Source of the DNA: Dechloromonas sp.
GTDB lineage: Bacteria > Pseudomonadota > Gammaproteobacteria > Burkholderiales > Rhodocyclaceae
Direction: 5' to 3'
DNA: 64,000 bases
Assembly: GCA_016790815.1 (NCBI GenBank)
Contig: JAEUOG010000032.1
Coordinates: 26,756 to 90,755, forward strand
Part shown: piece after piece, positions 1-8,821 of the stretch
Layout of the letters: each line of letters opens with the position of its first letter
Position numbering within the stretch: the first letter of the stretch is position 1
The notes under the pieces: generated by a model
Told to the model about the DNA's origin: nothing
Database searches by the model: none
The model's input: the letters and a program-made list of their open reading frames with translations, nothing else
Program-made: the position numbers and the translations under genes

Positions 1-324
1 CTGGCGGTCGTCGGTGGCCAGTTGCTCGCAAAGGGCGTGGCAGTTGTGGCCGTCGGCGCCCGAGGCGGAGAAGACGGTGGCCAGCGTTGCGACATCCGTG
101 CCGGCATGGGCGGCGCCTTCGAGGCCGATGGCCAGCGTCAGCTTGACGACGCGGCTGGCCCGGCGCCGCTCGGCCGGGGGCAGGATGCTCGGTGCTGGCA
201 AAACGGAGGCTGCTGCGGTCAACGGCGTTTCACCACGCAAAACGGCGCGGGCGGTCGGCCAGTCCGGCATGCCGGGGGCCAGGAAACCGATGCCTTCGAT
301 CCAGGCGGTCAGCGGGCGGCTCAT
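1..324 (-). CDS. Beta-ketoacyl synthase-like chain length factor (partial)
   Basis: The first 108 codons of a gene that runs off the left edge of the window. The N-terminus (MSRPLTAWIEGIGFLAPGMP) and the segment VFSASGADGHNCHALCE resemble the ketosynthase-like partner subunit (ApeC/chain-length-factor type) of aryl polyene clusters, which pairs with an active ketosynthase to set polyene length. Its ATG (322-324) overlaps the TGA of the upstream ketosynthase gene as ATGA, so the two are translationally coupled and probably form a heterodimer. The active-site region is not in the window, so lack of a catalytic cysteine cannot be shown. One copy of the dispersed repeat (208-244) lies inside it. 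Confidence 0.75.
   Translation of the reverse strand, partial: MSRPLTAWIEGIGFLAPGMPDWPTARAVLRGETPLTAAASVLPAPSILPPAERRRASRVVKLTLAIGLEGAAHAGTDVATLATVFSASGADGHNCHALCEQLATDDRQ
208..244 (-). repeat. Dispersed 36-bp element, copy 1
   Basis: Minus-strand copy, core GTTGACCGCAGCAG, inside the chain-length-factor-like gene. The 5' T-rich arm is weaker than in other copies. Confidence 0.6.
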
Positions 325-1511
325 TTGGCTACCCCGAGAATCAGGCTGCAATTGCTGCCACCAAAACCAAAGGAGTTGGTCAGGGCGTGCCTGACTTTGC
401 CGTCGCGGGTTTTCAGCAGGTAATCAACAGGAATGGCAGGATCGACGTTTTCGGTGCCTGGGCTGCCGGGCAGGAAACCGTCGGTCAGCGTCAGCGCGCA
501 GATGATCGCTTCAACGGCCCCGGCGGCACCCAGCGTGTGGCCAGTGGCGCCCTTGGTTGAGCTGCAGGGAACGGTGTTTCCGAAAAGGGCAACAACGGCC
601 TTGCCCTCGGCTGCATCGTTGGCGGGTGTCGAGGTGCCGTGCAGGTTGATGTAGTCGATGTTGCCGGCGGTCAGCCCGGCGGAGCGCAGCGCGGCTTCCA
701 TGGCCATTCTGGCGCCGAGGCCTTCCGGGTGTGGCGAGGACATGTGGTACGCGTCGCTCGATTCGCCGGTGCCGAGCAGCAGCACCGAGCCCGGCGCCGG
801 TTGCTCGCAGCGTTCGAGCAGCGCGAATGCTGCGCCTTCGCCAATCGAAATGCCGTTGCGCGCCGCATGGTAGGGGCGGCAAGGCTGGCTGGAGGTCAGT
901 TGCAGCGAGGCGAAGCCGTACAGCGTAGTCAGGCACAGCGTATCGACGCCGCCGACAATGGCCGCGTCGATGGTGCCAAGTTCGAGCTGGCGGGCGGCCG
1001 CGGCGAAAACCTTGGCGCTCGACGAACAGGCCGTCGAAATGGCCATGGCCATGCCTTCCAGCCCGAAATAATCGCGCGTGAATTCGGCCAGCGAGAAGGA
1101 ATTGTGCGTCGTGCGGTAATGGAATTCGTTCGGCAAGGCGCCGGTTTCCGGGGCGCGCCGGCGATAGGCCAGTTCGGTCTGCAAAATGCCGGCCGTGCTG
1201 GTGCCGAGGAAAACGCCGACCCGCGTTTTGCCGTAACGGGCGATAGCCTCACGGACGCGGTCGGCAAACCCGTCCGTTTCGAGGCCCATCTGGGTCAGGC
1301 GGTTGTTGCGACAATCATATTCGGCCAGCGATTCCGGCAGTTTTTCGGCGTCGACCGCAGCAACCTCGCCCATCCAGGTATCCAGCCGTACCGTCTCGAA
1401 CGCGCACGGCACCAGCCCGCTCCGCCCGCTGCGCATCGCATCGCGCGTGGCATCAAGCCCGCGGCCGAGGCAGGTAGTGGCGGTGTAGGCGGAAAGCAGC
1501 AGCGGGGTCAC
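321..1511 (-). CDS. Beta-ketoacyl-ACP synthase (APE-type ketosynthase)
   Basis: A 396-residue thiolase-fold condensing enzyme that would extend an acyl-ACP chain with malonyl-ACP. The complete Cys-His-His triad is visible: Cys162 in STACSSSAK, His291 in NLHGTSTPAND and His325 in KGATGHTLGAAG. The C-terminal glycine-rich NSFGFGGSN is also present. Length is normal for the FabB/FabF family. It is coupled by ATGA to the chain-length-factor-like gene, the arrangement known for the ApeO/ApeC heterodimer of aryl polyene biosynthesis. Assignment to the APE pathway rests on the neighbouring ACPs, ligase, dehydratase and MMPL exporter. A dispersed-repeat copy encodes AAVDAEKLPES near residues 51-61. 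Confidence 0.88.
   Translation of the reverse strand: MTPLLLSAYTATTCLGRGLDATRDAMRSGRSGLVPCAFETVRLDTWMGEVAAVDAEKLPESLAEYDCRNNRLTQMGLETDGFADRVREAIARYGKTRVGVFLGTSTAGILQTELAYRRRAPETGALPNEFHYRTTHNSFSLAEFTRDYFGLEGMAMAISTACSSSAKVFAAAARQLELGTIDAAIVGGVDTLCLTTLYGFASLQLTSSQPCRPYHAARNGISIGEGAAFALLERCEQPAPGSVLLLGTGESSDAYHMSSPHPEGLGARMAMEAALRSAGLTAGNIDYINLHGTSTPANDAAEGKAVVALFGNTVPCSSTKGATGHTLGAAGAVEAIICALTLTDGFLPGSPGTENVDPAIPVDYLLKTRDGKVRHALTNSFGFGGSNCSLILGVAK
1330..1365 (+). repeat. Dispersed 36-bp element, copy 2
   Basis: Plus-strand copy, GATTCCGG then TTTTT then GTCGACCGCAGCAA, inside the ketosynthase gene and in open frame. Confidence 0.75.
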
Positions 1512-1659
1512 GGTGGCGCTCGATATGGGGTACGCTGATTTTAGCAGAGGGGGCGGTGGAGAAAGGGGCCGAATCGTTCTCGGCAGCTAAGCCGGCCATC
1601 GTCTAAACTGCTCTGGTACCGGTATTCAAAATCGAAATCGCTTTCCGGATTGGGGGGAA

Positions 1660-2451
1660 ATGGCTACGACTATCAAATTTGTGCTGGGCGCCATTTTTTG
1701 GCTTTGCATCCTGCCGGTCCGGGCGGATGTTGAGCCAAGAGTCATCGATATCCCCACCCGTCCGGGCATCACGCAGCGCCTGCTGGTTCTGGCTCCGCCC
1801 TCGCCCAAGGCGGCGGTGATTCTGTTCGCCGGCGGACATGGCGGTTTGCAGATCGCTGCCGATGGTTCTTTAGGCTGGGGCAAGGGAAACTTCCTGATTC
1901 GCAGCCGTCAGTTGTTTGTTGATCAGGGCTTGCTGACTGTGGTGATCGACGCGCCGTCGGATCGCCAGTCTTCGCCATTCCTGGCTGGATACCGGCAGGG
2001 GCCGGAGCATGCGGCGGATGTGCAGGCGGTGATTGCCTGGGTTCGTCAGCAGTCGGGATTGCCGGTGTGGCTGGTCGGGACGAGCCGGGGTACACAGTCG
2101 ATTGCGGCGGTGGCGACGCGCCTGAGCAAGGCCGACGGGCCGGATGGCCTGGTGCTGACGGCCACGATCCTGACCGATCCGAAGGCGCCGCCGGTGACTG
2201 CGATGGCGCTGGAGAGGCTGAGCATCCCGGTGCTGGTGGCGCATCACGAGCTCGACGCCTGCAGTCATTGCGCCTTCGGCGAAATCCCCAGGCTCATGCA
2301 GAAACTGGATGGCCTGCCGCACAAGAAGTTGCTGTCTTTCCGTGATGGCGTGAGCCGGGGTGATCCGTGCGAGGCGATGGCCTATCACGGCTTCAACGGT
2401 ATCGAGCGCGAGGTGGTCGGACAGATTGCCTACTGGTTACTCTCCCGCTGA
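1660..2451 (+). CDS. Secreted alpha/beta hydrolase-like protein
   Basis: A 263-residue protein with an N-terminal signal peptide ending near the ALPVRA-like region (residues 1-22). It has an alpha/beta-hydrolase layout: nucleophile elbow GTSRGTQS (about residue 145), an acidic candidate in HHELDAC and a histidine in AYHGFNG. Start: ATG at 1660, preceded by a strong GGGGGG ribosome-binding stretch. It is the only plus-strand gene in the first 16 kb and separates the ketosynthase pair from the rest of the minus-strand APE-like operon. Substrate unknown. It could be a later insertion unrelated to the pathway, or an ester-processing periplasmic enzyme recruited to it. Confidence 0.75.
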   Translation: MATTIKFVLGAIFWLCILPVRADVEPRVIDIPTRPGITQRLLVLAPPSPKAAVILFAGGHGGLQIAADGSLGWGKGNFLIRSRQLFVDQGLLTVVIDAPSDRQSSPFLAGYRQGPEHAADVQAVIAWVRQQSGLPVWLVGTSRGTQSIAAVATRLSKADGPDGLVLTATILTDPKAPPVTAMALERLSIPVLVAHHELDACSHCAFGEIPRLMQKLDGLPHKKLLSFRDGVSRGDPCEAMAYHGFNGIEREVVGQIAYWLLSR

Positions 2452-2462
2452 TCCGGGATTTC

Positions 2463-2498
2463 ATTTTTGGCCGGAATTTCCGGTTGACCGTGGCAGTT
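2463..2498 (+). repeat. Dispersed 36-bp element, copy 3
   Basis: Plus-strand copy, ATTTTTGG then GGTTGACCGTGGCAG, in the 49-base gap between the convergent hydrolase and DUF1615 genes. It contains an additional small palindrome, CCGGAATTTCCGG. Confidence 0.8.
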
Positions 2499-2500
2499 GC

Positions 2501-3682
2501 CTACTTGCCGTTATTCCGCGTCAGGCAGGTTTTGTAGCGGCTTTCGACCCGCTTGGCAAACCATTCCGTGGTCAGCTTGCGGGTGATTTTCGGGCTTTTC
2601 AGGTCGATTTGCGGAATGGCTTGCCGGGCAACCGGGCGGCCACCGCGTTCGGCCAGTTCGAAGACGCGATTAAATAGCGGGCTGCGTCCGAATGCCATGG
2701 TTTTTTCCTGCAACAGATCACGACGGATTTGCGGGCGGCTCATGTTCAGTTTTGCTGCGATGCCGATGGCAGCCTCTTCTACGCTGCTGGCTACCGGAGC
2801 CGGTTTGCCGTCTTCGTGGCGCAGCAGGTCGCCATCCGGCGCCAATGGCTTGCCGGTTACTTTGCCGAGCGCCAGCTGGAATGCGGCGTTGCGGCTGCTG
2901 TAGCGGCCGGCGTTGAAATCGGCGAAGCGATAGACGATGGTGTCGTAGGGCACTTCGTAGTCGAGCAGGATGGCGCTGCCGAAGTAGACGCCGCCGCGCC
3001 GGGTGAATACCTCATGGCGCAGCTTGTTCTCGATCGGGTACGGGTAGCTGCGTTCCTTGACGTGCTGGGTGGCGAATTCGACGCTGACTTGCATCGGGCC
3101 GCCGGTGCGCACGGGATTGTAGTCGGCGAACAGCTGGCGGCCGAAAGGCAGCTCGCCGATCATGTCCTCGAACAGGGCGTTGAGCTGCTTTTCGGTCTTC
3201 AGCGCATCGATGCGTTCGTTGTAGCTCTTGCCGTCAGGCGAGTTCTTGCTCAGCGCGGCGGTGACGAGCAGCGACGGCACGCCGTAGCGCCCGGCCCGGG
3301 TTTCGAGTTCGCGGCGGACGATGTTGGGCAGGCCGGGCACCGTCGGGTCGGCCTGGAAGCTGGATTCCTGCTCGATGATGGCGATGGCGGCGCAGTAGGT
3401 CTGCGTCGCGTGCGGTACGTCCAGCGTCTTGAAGGCGGTGTGCAGGTCGGTTGCCCAGCCGGCACGGTCCTTGGCCGAGGCCGGGATCAGTTGCGTGATG
3501 CGCTTTTTGACTTCGGCCTCGGGCAGCGAGGTTGGCCAGGCGGTTGCCGTCTTGCCATCGGCGCGGCGCGACATATCGGAGGGCAGTGCGCCGCCCTCCT
3601 CCTCACTCTCCTCGAACAGCGAACAGCCGGCCAGCGTGGCGAGCAGCGCAGCGGTGAGGAGGGTGAGGCGGCTTGAGCGCAT
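2501..3682 (-). CDS. DUF1615 family lipoprotein
   Basis: A 393-residue lipoprotein. The signal peptide ends in a lipobox LATLAGC (Cys20), so it is probably anchored to the outer membrane after lipidation. The rest matches the DUF1615 family as I recognise it (EQESSFQADPTVPGLP, RRELETRAGRYGVP), whose role is unknown. The EQESSF segment is reminiscent of lytic-transglycosylase active sites but this is only a resemblance. It lies 4 bases downstream of the methyltransferase gene, so it is part of the minus-strand operon and may support export or anchoring of the polyene product. Confidence 0.82.
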   Translation of the reverse strand: MRSSRLTLLTAALLATLAGCSLFEESEEEGGALPSDMSRRADGKTATAWPTSLPEAEVKKRITQLIPASAKDRAGWATDLHTAFKTLDVPHATQTYCAAIAIIEQESSFQADPTVPGLPNIVRRELETRAGRYGVPSLLVTAALSKNSPDGKSYNERIDALKTEKQLNALFEDMIGELPFGRQLFADYNPVRTGGPMQVSVEFATQHVKERSYPYPIENKLRHEVFTRRGGVYFGSAILLDYEVPYDTIVYRFADFNAGRYSSRNAAFQLALGKVTGKPLAPDGDLLRHEDGKPAPVASSVEEAAIGIAAKLNMSRPQIRRDLLQEKTMAFGRSPLFNRVFELAERGGRPVARQAIPQIDLKSPKITRKLTTEWFAKRVESRYKTCLTRNNGK

Positions 3683-3686
3683 GGGA

Positions 3687-4409
3687 TCAGGCCGGAACGC
3701 GACAAACCAGCATCACGTTGGCGAACGGCTTGATATCGTTCATCGGGTCGGTTTCGACCGTGAAGCCGAAGCTCTCGAGCAAGGCGATCCACTCGGCCAG
3801 CGGCCGGCAATAGAGGCGCGGCAGGCGGTGGCCGCGCACGAAGGTGACGGCGTGATCGACCCAGTTGCAAAGGTGGTAAGGCAGCCCGGCCGAAGCATCG
3901 CCGACGCGGGTGAGGAACAGGCCACCAGGCGGCAAGGCGGCGCGGATGCGACGGATCACGTCCTTCTGGTCGGCGTGGTCGAAATAATGCAAGGCATCGA
4001 GGATGGTAATGACGTCAGCCTTCCCGAATTCCGCCTTGGTCATGTCGCCCTGCTCGATGCGCAGGCTTGGGTGGTCGAGGCCGAACGCCTTGGCGGCGCG
4101 GTCGACGTCCTTCTGCATGAGTTCGATGCCGCGCAGGCTCAGGGCCTTCGGGGCAGCCGGCCAATCCTTGGGCCAGTTGCCGGCTTCGTAGAGTTTGCGG
4201 GCGGCGAGCAGCCAGGAAAACAGGCTGCCCTGGCCGCAGCCGAGGTCGAGGTAATGGGCTTCGGCCGGGAACAGGCCGCGCTTGAGAATTTCGCGGAAGA
4301 TGCTGTCGGAGGACAGCTTGCCGCGTGAGTAGTGGTACGCAAAATGGCCGCCACCCTGAAATGGGCGGCTGGCTTCATCGAGCAGGGTGCGCAGGAAACG
4401 CTTGGTCAT
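3687..4409 (-). CDS. Class I SAM-dependent methyltransferase
   Basis: A 240-residue methyltransferase with motif I LDLGCGQGSLF and the acidic loop IEQGDMTKAEF. It ends in a region (RLPRLYCRPLAEW) that could position the substrate. The start ATG overlaps the stop of the upstream deacetylase gene by 4 bases. Within an aryl polyene-like cluster a methyltransferase could O-methylate the aryl head group, or modify a glycan if the deacetylase neighbour acts on one. The sequence alone does not decide between them. Confidence 0.8.
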   Translation of the reverse strand: MTKRFLRTLLDEASRPFQGGGHFAYHYSRGKLSSDSIFREILKRGLFPAEAHYLDLGCGQGSLFSWLLAARKLYEAGNWPKDWPAAPKALSLRGIELMQKDVDRAAKAFGLDHPSLRIEQGDMTKAEFGKADVITILDALHYFDHADQKDVIRRIRAALPPGGLFLTRVGDASAGLPYHLCNWVDHAVTFVRGHRLPRLYCRPLAEWIALLESFGFTVETDPMNDIKPFANVMLVCRVPA

Positions 4410-5206
4410 GGCGTTGGATCGGGCAGCGTGACGGGGTTGAGGTGATTTTCGCGGAGTGTGGCGAGCAGGCGCGGCAGCACGGCGAGAATAACCGGCTGAC
4501 CATCCGGCGTGCGGGCGGCGTGGCCGTCGTGCAGGAGCAGGATGTCGCCGGGTGCGAGATTGATGGTCAGGCGTTGCAATACGGTGTCCGGCTCACCGCA
4601 GCGTGTGTCGTAAGGCCGGCGCGTCCAGCTCACCAGCCTGAGGCCGAGGGCGTGCAGCACGGCGTCGAGGAAGGGATTGCGCAACCCGGCCGTGGCGCGG
4701 AAGTAACGTGGCGTCTGGCCGGTGATCTGAGAAAAGCTGGCTTGCGCGGCGGCAATGTCGGCCTTCATGCGGCCGGGGCCGAAGAAGGCAAAGACTTTGG
4801 AATGCGCGTCGCCATGGTTCTCGACACGATGGCCGCGGGCGACGATCTCGCGACACAGCGCCGGGTTCTCGCGAGCACGCCAGCCGATGCAGAAGAAGGT
4901 GGCCTTGGCATTGGCAGCATCGAGCAGGTCGAGGACGCGCGGTGTGACGTCCGGGTCTGGGCCGTCGTCGATGGTAAGGGCGATCTCACGGCGGGCCACG
5001 GCATCATCCGGCAGATGATTGAGGTTGGGGCCGAGCAAGGTCGTGCGGGGCAGCAGGCCGGCGGTGGTGATGATGGCGTGGTTGACGACCAGCACGCCAA
5101 GCGCCCACGGCCAGAGCGACGGCACAACAAGGCAAGTGATGGCCGCCGCGGCGTGCACGGCGAGCGTGGCTTTGATGGCGAAGGTGGGTTTCCAGGGGGG
5201 CGGCAT
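4406..5206 (-). CDS. NodB-type polysaccharide deacetylase
   Basis: A 266-residue protein. Two hydrophobic helices (about residues 8-55) are followed by a NodB homology domain: metal-binding TIDDGPD (motif 1), HGDAH (motif 2, HxxxH), FRATAGLRNP (a divergent motif 3, lacking the usual Pro) and LLLHDG (motif 5). Family members remove N- or O-acyl groups from glycans. The start was set at 5206 because this ATG sits 1 base after the upstream TGA; a longer frame to 5467 would run through the hydrolase gene. Presence in the cluster suggests that the product carries, or is attached to, a sugar. Confidence 0.85.
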   Translation of the reverse strand: MPPPWKPTFAIKATLAVHAAAAITCLVVPSLWPWALGVLVVNHAIITTAGLLPRTTLLGPNLNHLPDDAVARREIALTIDDGPDPDVTPRVLDLLDAANAKATFFCIGWRARENPALCREIVARGHRVENHGDAHSKVFAFFGPGRMKADIAAAQASFSQITGQTPRYFRATAGLRNPFLDAVLHALGLRLVSWTRRPYDTRCGEPDTVLQRLTINLAPGDILLLHDGHAARTPDGQPVILAVLPRLLATLRENHLNPVTLPDPTP

Positions 5207-5207
5207 G

Positions 5208-5852
5208 TCAGCTGGCAAAGTGGCCAAGGTTGAGAAAATGTTCCCACAAATCGCGCCACACCGGCCAGTCGTGATCGCCCGGCAGGGCGCAGCGGGCGGC
5301 GGGCGGGAAGCGTTCGGCGATGGCCTGCATGCCCTCGGCGAAGCGGTCTTCCGTGCCGTAGCCAACGAACACCGGGAAACTGGCTGGCGGAGCTTTGAGC
5401 CAGCGATAGGCCCGGAACTCGGGGTCGGCAAGGTCGATCTCTGTCGGCTTCCACACGTTGATGCCACCGGCCCGCTTGATGGCGTTGGTGGTCAGCCGGC
5501 TGCCGGGGTACGGTGCGATCAGACAAAGGCCATCGACAAGGCCCGGATGATCCGCGTTGAGGCCAAGCGCCAGCAGGCCGCCGAGCGAGATGCCGCCGAG
5601 CCACACCTGCCGATACTTGCTGCGGGCCGGGACGAGGATTTGCTCGATGACCGCCGGCAAGGCGTCGCCGCTCGAAACGGCGTCGAGGCCGAGGTCGACG
5701 GCGACGATGTCGAGCCTGAGGTGACGGATGCTGGCATCGGCGAAAAATCCGTTTTCAGCGAAGTGCTCGGGCGTCATGTAGGCGCCGGGCAGCATGACCA
5801 GCAGGCTGTCACCGCCACCGTCGTGGTGCAGGGTACGGAGTGCGTTACTCAT
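5208..5852 (-). CDS. Alpha/beta hydrolase, possible thioesterase
   Basis: A 214-residue cytosolic alpha/beta hydrolase. The nucleophile elbow is WLGGISLGGL; the acid candidate is in GTEDRF; the histidine is in GDHDWPVW. The size and its position next to the MMPL exporter and carrier genes fit a chain-releasing thioesterase of the ApeK type, but the family is broad and other esterase roles are possible. It begins the second half of the operon after a 69-base gap that contains a dispersed-repeat copy. Confidence 0.75.
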   Translation of the reverse strand: MSNALRTLHHDGGGDSLLVMLPGAYMTPEHFAENGFFADASIRHLRLDIVAVDLGLDAVSSGDALPAVIEQILVPARSKYRQVWLGGISLGGLLALGLNADHPGLVDGLCLIAPYPGSRLTTNAIKRAGGINVWKPTEIDLADPEFRAYRWLKAPPASFPVFVGYGTEDRFAEGMQAIAERFPPAARCALPGDHDWPVWRDLWEHFLNLGHFAS

Positions 5853-5881
5853 GCGACGGTTCCACGTGAAACGCGAAGTTT

Positions 5882-5918
5882 CATTTTTTGCTGTTTTTCC
5901 CGGTCGACCGCAGAAGCC
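5882..5918 (+). repeat. Dispersed 36-bp element, copy 4
   Basis: Plus-strand copy, TTTTTT, TTTTT then GGTCGACCGCAGAAG, intergenic between the MMPL gene and the hydrolase gene. Confidence 0.85.
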
Positions 5919-5921
5919 ACG

Positions 5922-8255
5922 CTATTCATGGCTACGTCCCGAAAAACAGGCCGCCAGCATCAGCGCCAGCACTGCGCCCGGGCCTACGGTGACACCGATG
6001 GCGTGCAGGACCGGCACACTGGACAGGGCGAGTGTGCCGAAGCCGATGGCCGTGGTCAGGTTGGCGACGGCCATTGAGGCCAGCGTCGGCGGATCGAGCC
6101 GCCCATCGTTGCCGGCGCTGTCGAAAAACAGGGCGTAATTGGAGCCGACGGCGACGATCAGGAGCATGCCGATCAGGTGCATGAGATGTAGCTGTTCGCC
6201 GGACAGGTGAACGCCGGTAATGACGAGGATGACGGCAAGCAGCAGCGGCAGCAACACGGCGCCGAGCCGGCGGGCGGAGCGCAAGGTGACGGCGAGCAGG
6301 CCGACGATCGCGACGAAACCGGCCAGCGAGAGCAGCGTCGCTTCGTCGAGATAATCGTTGTAAAGCCGGTCGAATTCCGACTTCATGTCGATGAACAGCG
6401 CACCACTGCCGGCCAGCGCGGTGCGTACCGGTGCGATGTCGATGTCCACGCCCTTGTCACCGGCGGGCGGGCGCAGCGGCAACAGCACACTCCAGCTATC
6501 CGGCCGTTGCATGAGCAGCGAATCGACAGCCAGCGCCAGGCTGGTGCCGTTGAGCGATTGGCGGGTGATGCCGGCCTGCTCTTTCGCTTTGTCCACTTCG
6601 TCGAGGAAGGGGCCAAGTTTGCTGGCCGCGAGCGGCGAATCGACTTGTGCCATTTGCAGGCGAGCAACCAGTTCATGGCTGGCCGGCAGGCTCGCCCGGC
6701 GTGCTGCCTGCATGGCCTGGCTGGGGAGGAAACGGGCTGGGCTGTCGTAACCGCCCAGAACGCCGCGGGCGACCAGTTCGTCGAGCTGCTGCCCTGCCCG
6801 CTCGGCGGCCTGCAGCGCGGCTTCGCGGTCCGGGGCGGTGATGACGACCATGTAGCGCGAGTCCGGGGCGCCAATGTCAGCCCGCAGATCCATGTCGGTT
6901 GCCGCGTCGGCTGCACTGACCGTACTCAGGGCCGACAGGTTCGGGTGCCAGAGCTGATCCCGGTTGATGACGAGCACGGCGGTCGCGGCGAGAGTGAGCA
7001 GGATGACCGGCCAGCGCAGTTTCTGCATGGTCCGGATGCCCTGTCTGATGGGCGGCGTGAGGTGGCTCAGGTCGCGGACCGGATGATCGTTGCTGGCCAG
7101 TGCCGGCAGGATGAAGCGGGTGACGAGCGCGGCGACCAGTACGCCGCTCAGCGAATAGAGGCCTAGTTGCGCGAGACCCGGGAAGCCGGAAAAAAGCAGT
7201 GCCGCGAAGCCGCAAACGGAAGTGAGCACGCCGAGCCTGATGGTCGGCCAGAAGCGTACCCGCCATTCCGCCGCGCCCATCCGGCCGGACTGGACGAAAT
7301 AATAGATCGAGTAGTCGACCGCCTCGCCGATCAGTGCCGCGCCGAAGCCGACGGTGATGCCGAAGACCGTGCCGTAGATGAGGCTGACGGCGACGATGCC
7401 GGCCAGCGCGCCGCTGACCACGGGCAGCAGGCCGAGTGTGAGGAGCCGGCCCGAGCGATAGACGAAAAACAGCACGGCGATGATGGCCAGCGTGCTGATC
7501 GCCGATAGCTTGCTGACTTCGCTCTTGATTGTTTCCCGCGATTTGACGGCGAAGACGCCGGGACCGGAAATCACGATCCGCGCGTCGCTGAAGCCAGCCT
7601 CGCGCGCGCTGTCGGCAAACTGGCCGCGGATGGTGGCGATGGTATTTTCCTGCGCGTCAGTGTCCGAACCGAGGGCGGCGCTCTGAATGAGCAGCATCGC
7701 CCGCGCGCCGTCGCGCGAAGCCCAGACGCCCTCGCGGATATTGGGCTGGGCGCCGGCGTTGAGCGCGGTGAGAAGTTCCATCATTTCGCCGGTCGGGTCG
7801 CGCGGCAACAGGGGTTTGATCACCATGCCCGCCGGCGAGGCGAGCAGGTCGACGCTGTTGGCGATGCTCTCGCGCAGGCCTTCGACGGTGAAACGTTCGG
7901 GCTTGACGGCTGGGCTGAGCAGGTAGCGGTGGCGGAACAGGAAATCACGGTCGGCATCGAGGCTGCCGGCCTGGCCGTTCTGCACGCTGACGAATTCGGG
8001 CATTTTTTCCAGTCGACCGTGCAACTGGCGTGAAGCAGCCGCTCGCTGCGTCGCGTTGCCGCCTTCGATGGCGACCATGAGCAACCGGGTGACGGCCCCC
8101 TCCTTCAACTGATCAACCAGCACCTGCTGCGTGGCGCTCGGCCGGCCAGGCAGGAAAAACGACATATCGGCCGAAAAATGGCTGTTCCAGACCACGGCTG
8201 CCCCGGCCAGCATGGCCAGCAGCCAGATCAGGAAGGCACGGGCAGCCGCGCTCAT
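5922..8255 (-). CDS. MMPL/RND-family exporter
   Basis: A 777-residue inner-membrane transporter with the duplicated RND layout. One helix sits at residues 7-24, then a large periplasmic loop, a block of five to six helices (about 235-390), a second isolated helix (about 412-430), a second loop, and a last helix block (about 630-775). Family members move lipids or lipid-like polyketides from the inner membrane. In aryl polyene clusters the equivalent protein (ApeM) is taken to export the pigment. Its start overlaps the LolA-like gene by 4 bases. A repeat copy lies in the first periplasmic loop, encoding GRLEKMPEF. Confidence 0.87.
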   Translation of the reverse strand: MSAAARAFLIWLLAMLAGAAVVWNSHFSADMSFFLPGRPSATQQVLVDQLKEGAVTRLLMVAIEGGNATQRAAASRQLHGRLEKMPEFVSVQNGQAGSLDADRDFLFRHRYLLSPAVKPERFTVEGLRESIANSVDLLASPAGMVIKPLLPRDPTGEMMELLTALNAGAQPNIREGVWASRDGARAMLLIQSAALGSDTDAQENTIATIRGQFADSAREAGFSDARIVISGPGVFAVKSRETIKSEVSKLSAISTLAIIAVLFFVYRSGRLLTLGLLPVVSGALAGIVAVSLIYGTVFGITVGFGAALIGEAVDYSIYYFVQSGRMGAAEWRVRFWPTIRLGVLTSVCGFAALLFSGFPGLAQLGLYSLSGVLVAALVTRFILPALASNDHPVRDLSHLTPPIRQGIRTMQKLRWPVILLTLAATAVLVINRDQLWHPNLSALSTVSAADAATDMDLRADIGAPDSRYMVVITAPDREAALQAAERAGQQLDELVARGVLGGYDSPARFLPSQAMQAARRASLPASHELVARLQMAQVDSPLAASKLGPFLDEVDKAKEQAGITRQSLNGTSLALAVDSLLMQRPDSWSVLLPLRPPAGDKGVDIDIAPVRTALAGSGALFIDMKSEFDRLYNDYLDEATLLSLAGFVAIVGLLAVTLRSARRLGAVLLPLLLAVILVITGVHLSGEQLHLMHLIGMLLIVAVGSNYALFFDSAGNDGRLDPPTLASMAVANLTTAIGFGTLALSSVPVLHAIGVTVGPGAVLALMLAACFSGRSHE
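7992..8027 (+). repeat. Dispersed 36-bp element, copy 5
   Basis: Plus-strand copy, GAATTCGGGC then TTTTTT then AGTCGACCGTGCA, inside the MMPL gene. Confidence 0.8.
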
Positions 8256-8821
8256 TTGAGCTCGACCGGCTCCATCGTGAGCAAGGAACGGTCGCCGTCA
8301 GCCTGCAAGTACTCGATGCTGCGGATCAGGCCCCTGCTTCCGCTGACGGTGATGCGAACCACCAGTGCCGCGATTTTTTGCTCACTGGGGAGTAGGGTGA
8401 GCACCCACTTATCAGAATTGCCCGATAAATGAAGGGCATAATTTTTCTCCAGCGCCGCACGGTTGCCGGACAGCGTGCCGCGGATGCTGTCGACGAAGGC
8501 CAGCGCCTCGGGCTGGTTGGCGAGATTGATGCTCAATTTCTGCTTCTCGCGCTCGATGGACAGCATGTCCTTGTCGAGCAGCAGCGTCTCCACCTTGGGC
8601 ACCAAGGTCCGTTTTTCGAGCCGGTCGGGTGCCGTGTAGCGCATTTCGCCGGACGAGACGACGGGCTTGTCGAGCAGCGAGATGAATTTTTTCTCGGTGA
8701 ATTTCGCCTTGCCACCCTTGTTTTTGGCGAGATCGGTCATGAGCTGGCCAACGTCGAAGGCGGCGCTGGCCGGCAGCGTCAAGGCGAGAAGTAACAGACA
8801 GCCGAGGAGACGTTTGATCAT
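8252..8821 (-). CDS. LolA-like outer membrane lipoprotein carrier protein
   Basis: A 189-residue periplasmic protein with signal peptide MIKRLLGCLLLLALTLPASA. The remaining sequence resembles LolA-like carriers (KAKFTEKKFISLLDKP, KRTLVPKVETLLLDKD), which form an open beta-barrel that holds acyl chains. Next to an MMPL exporter it would ferry the hydrophobic product across the periplasm. It is joined by 4-base overlaps to both neighbours, so stoichiometric co-expression with the exporter and the acyltransferase is likely. Confidence 0.82.
   Translation of the reverse strand: MIKRLLGCLLLLALTLPASAAFDVGQLMTDLAKNKGGKAKFTEKKFISLLDKPVVSSGEMRYTAPDRLEKRTLVPKVETLLLDKDMLSIEREKQKLSINLANQPEALAFVDSIRGTLSGNRAALEKNYALHLSGNSDKWVLTLLPSEQKIAALVVRITVSGSRGLIRSIEYLQADGDRSLLTMEPVELK

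Noticed and set aside
639-1538. Long plus-strand frame (299 codons) across the ketosynthase gene
   Set aside because: Antisense to a protein with a complete catalytic triad; no domain of its own, and composed of Arg/Gly/Ala-rich sequence typical of high-GC shadows.
2729-3676. Plus-strand frame of 315 codons over the DUF1615 gene
   Set aside because: Antisense shadow; the minus-strand product has a lipobox and family blocks.
7310-7325. AGTCGACCGCC in the MMPL gene as a repeat copy
   Set aside because: No upstream T-rich block; likely chance in high-GC DNA.
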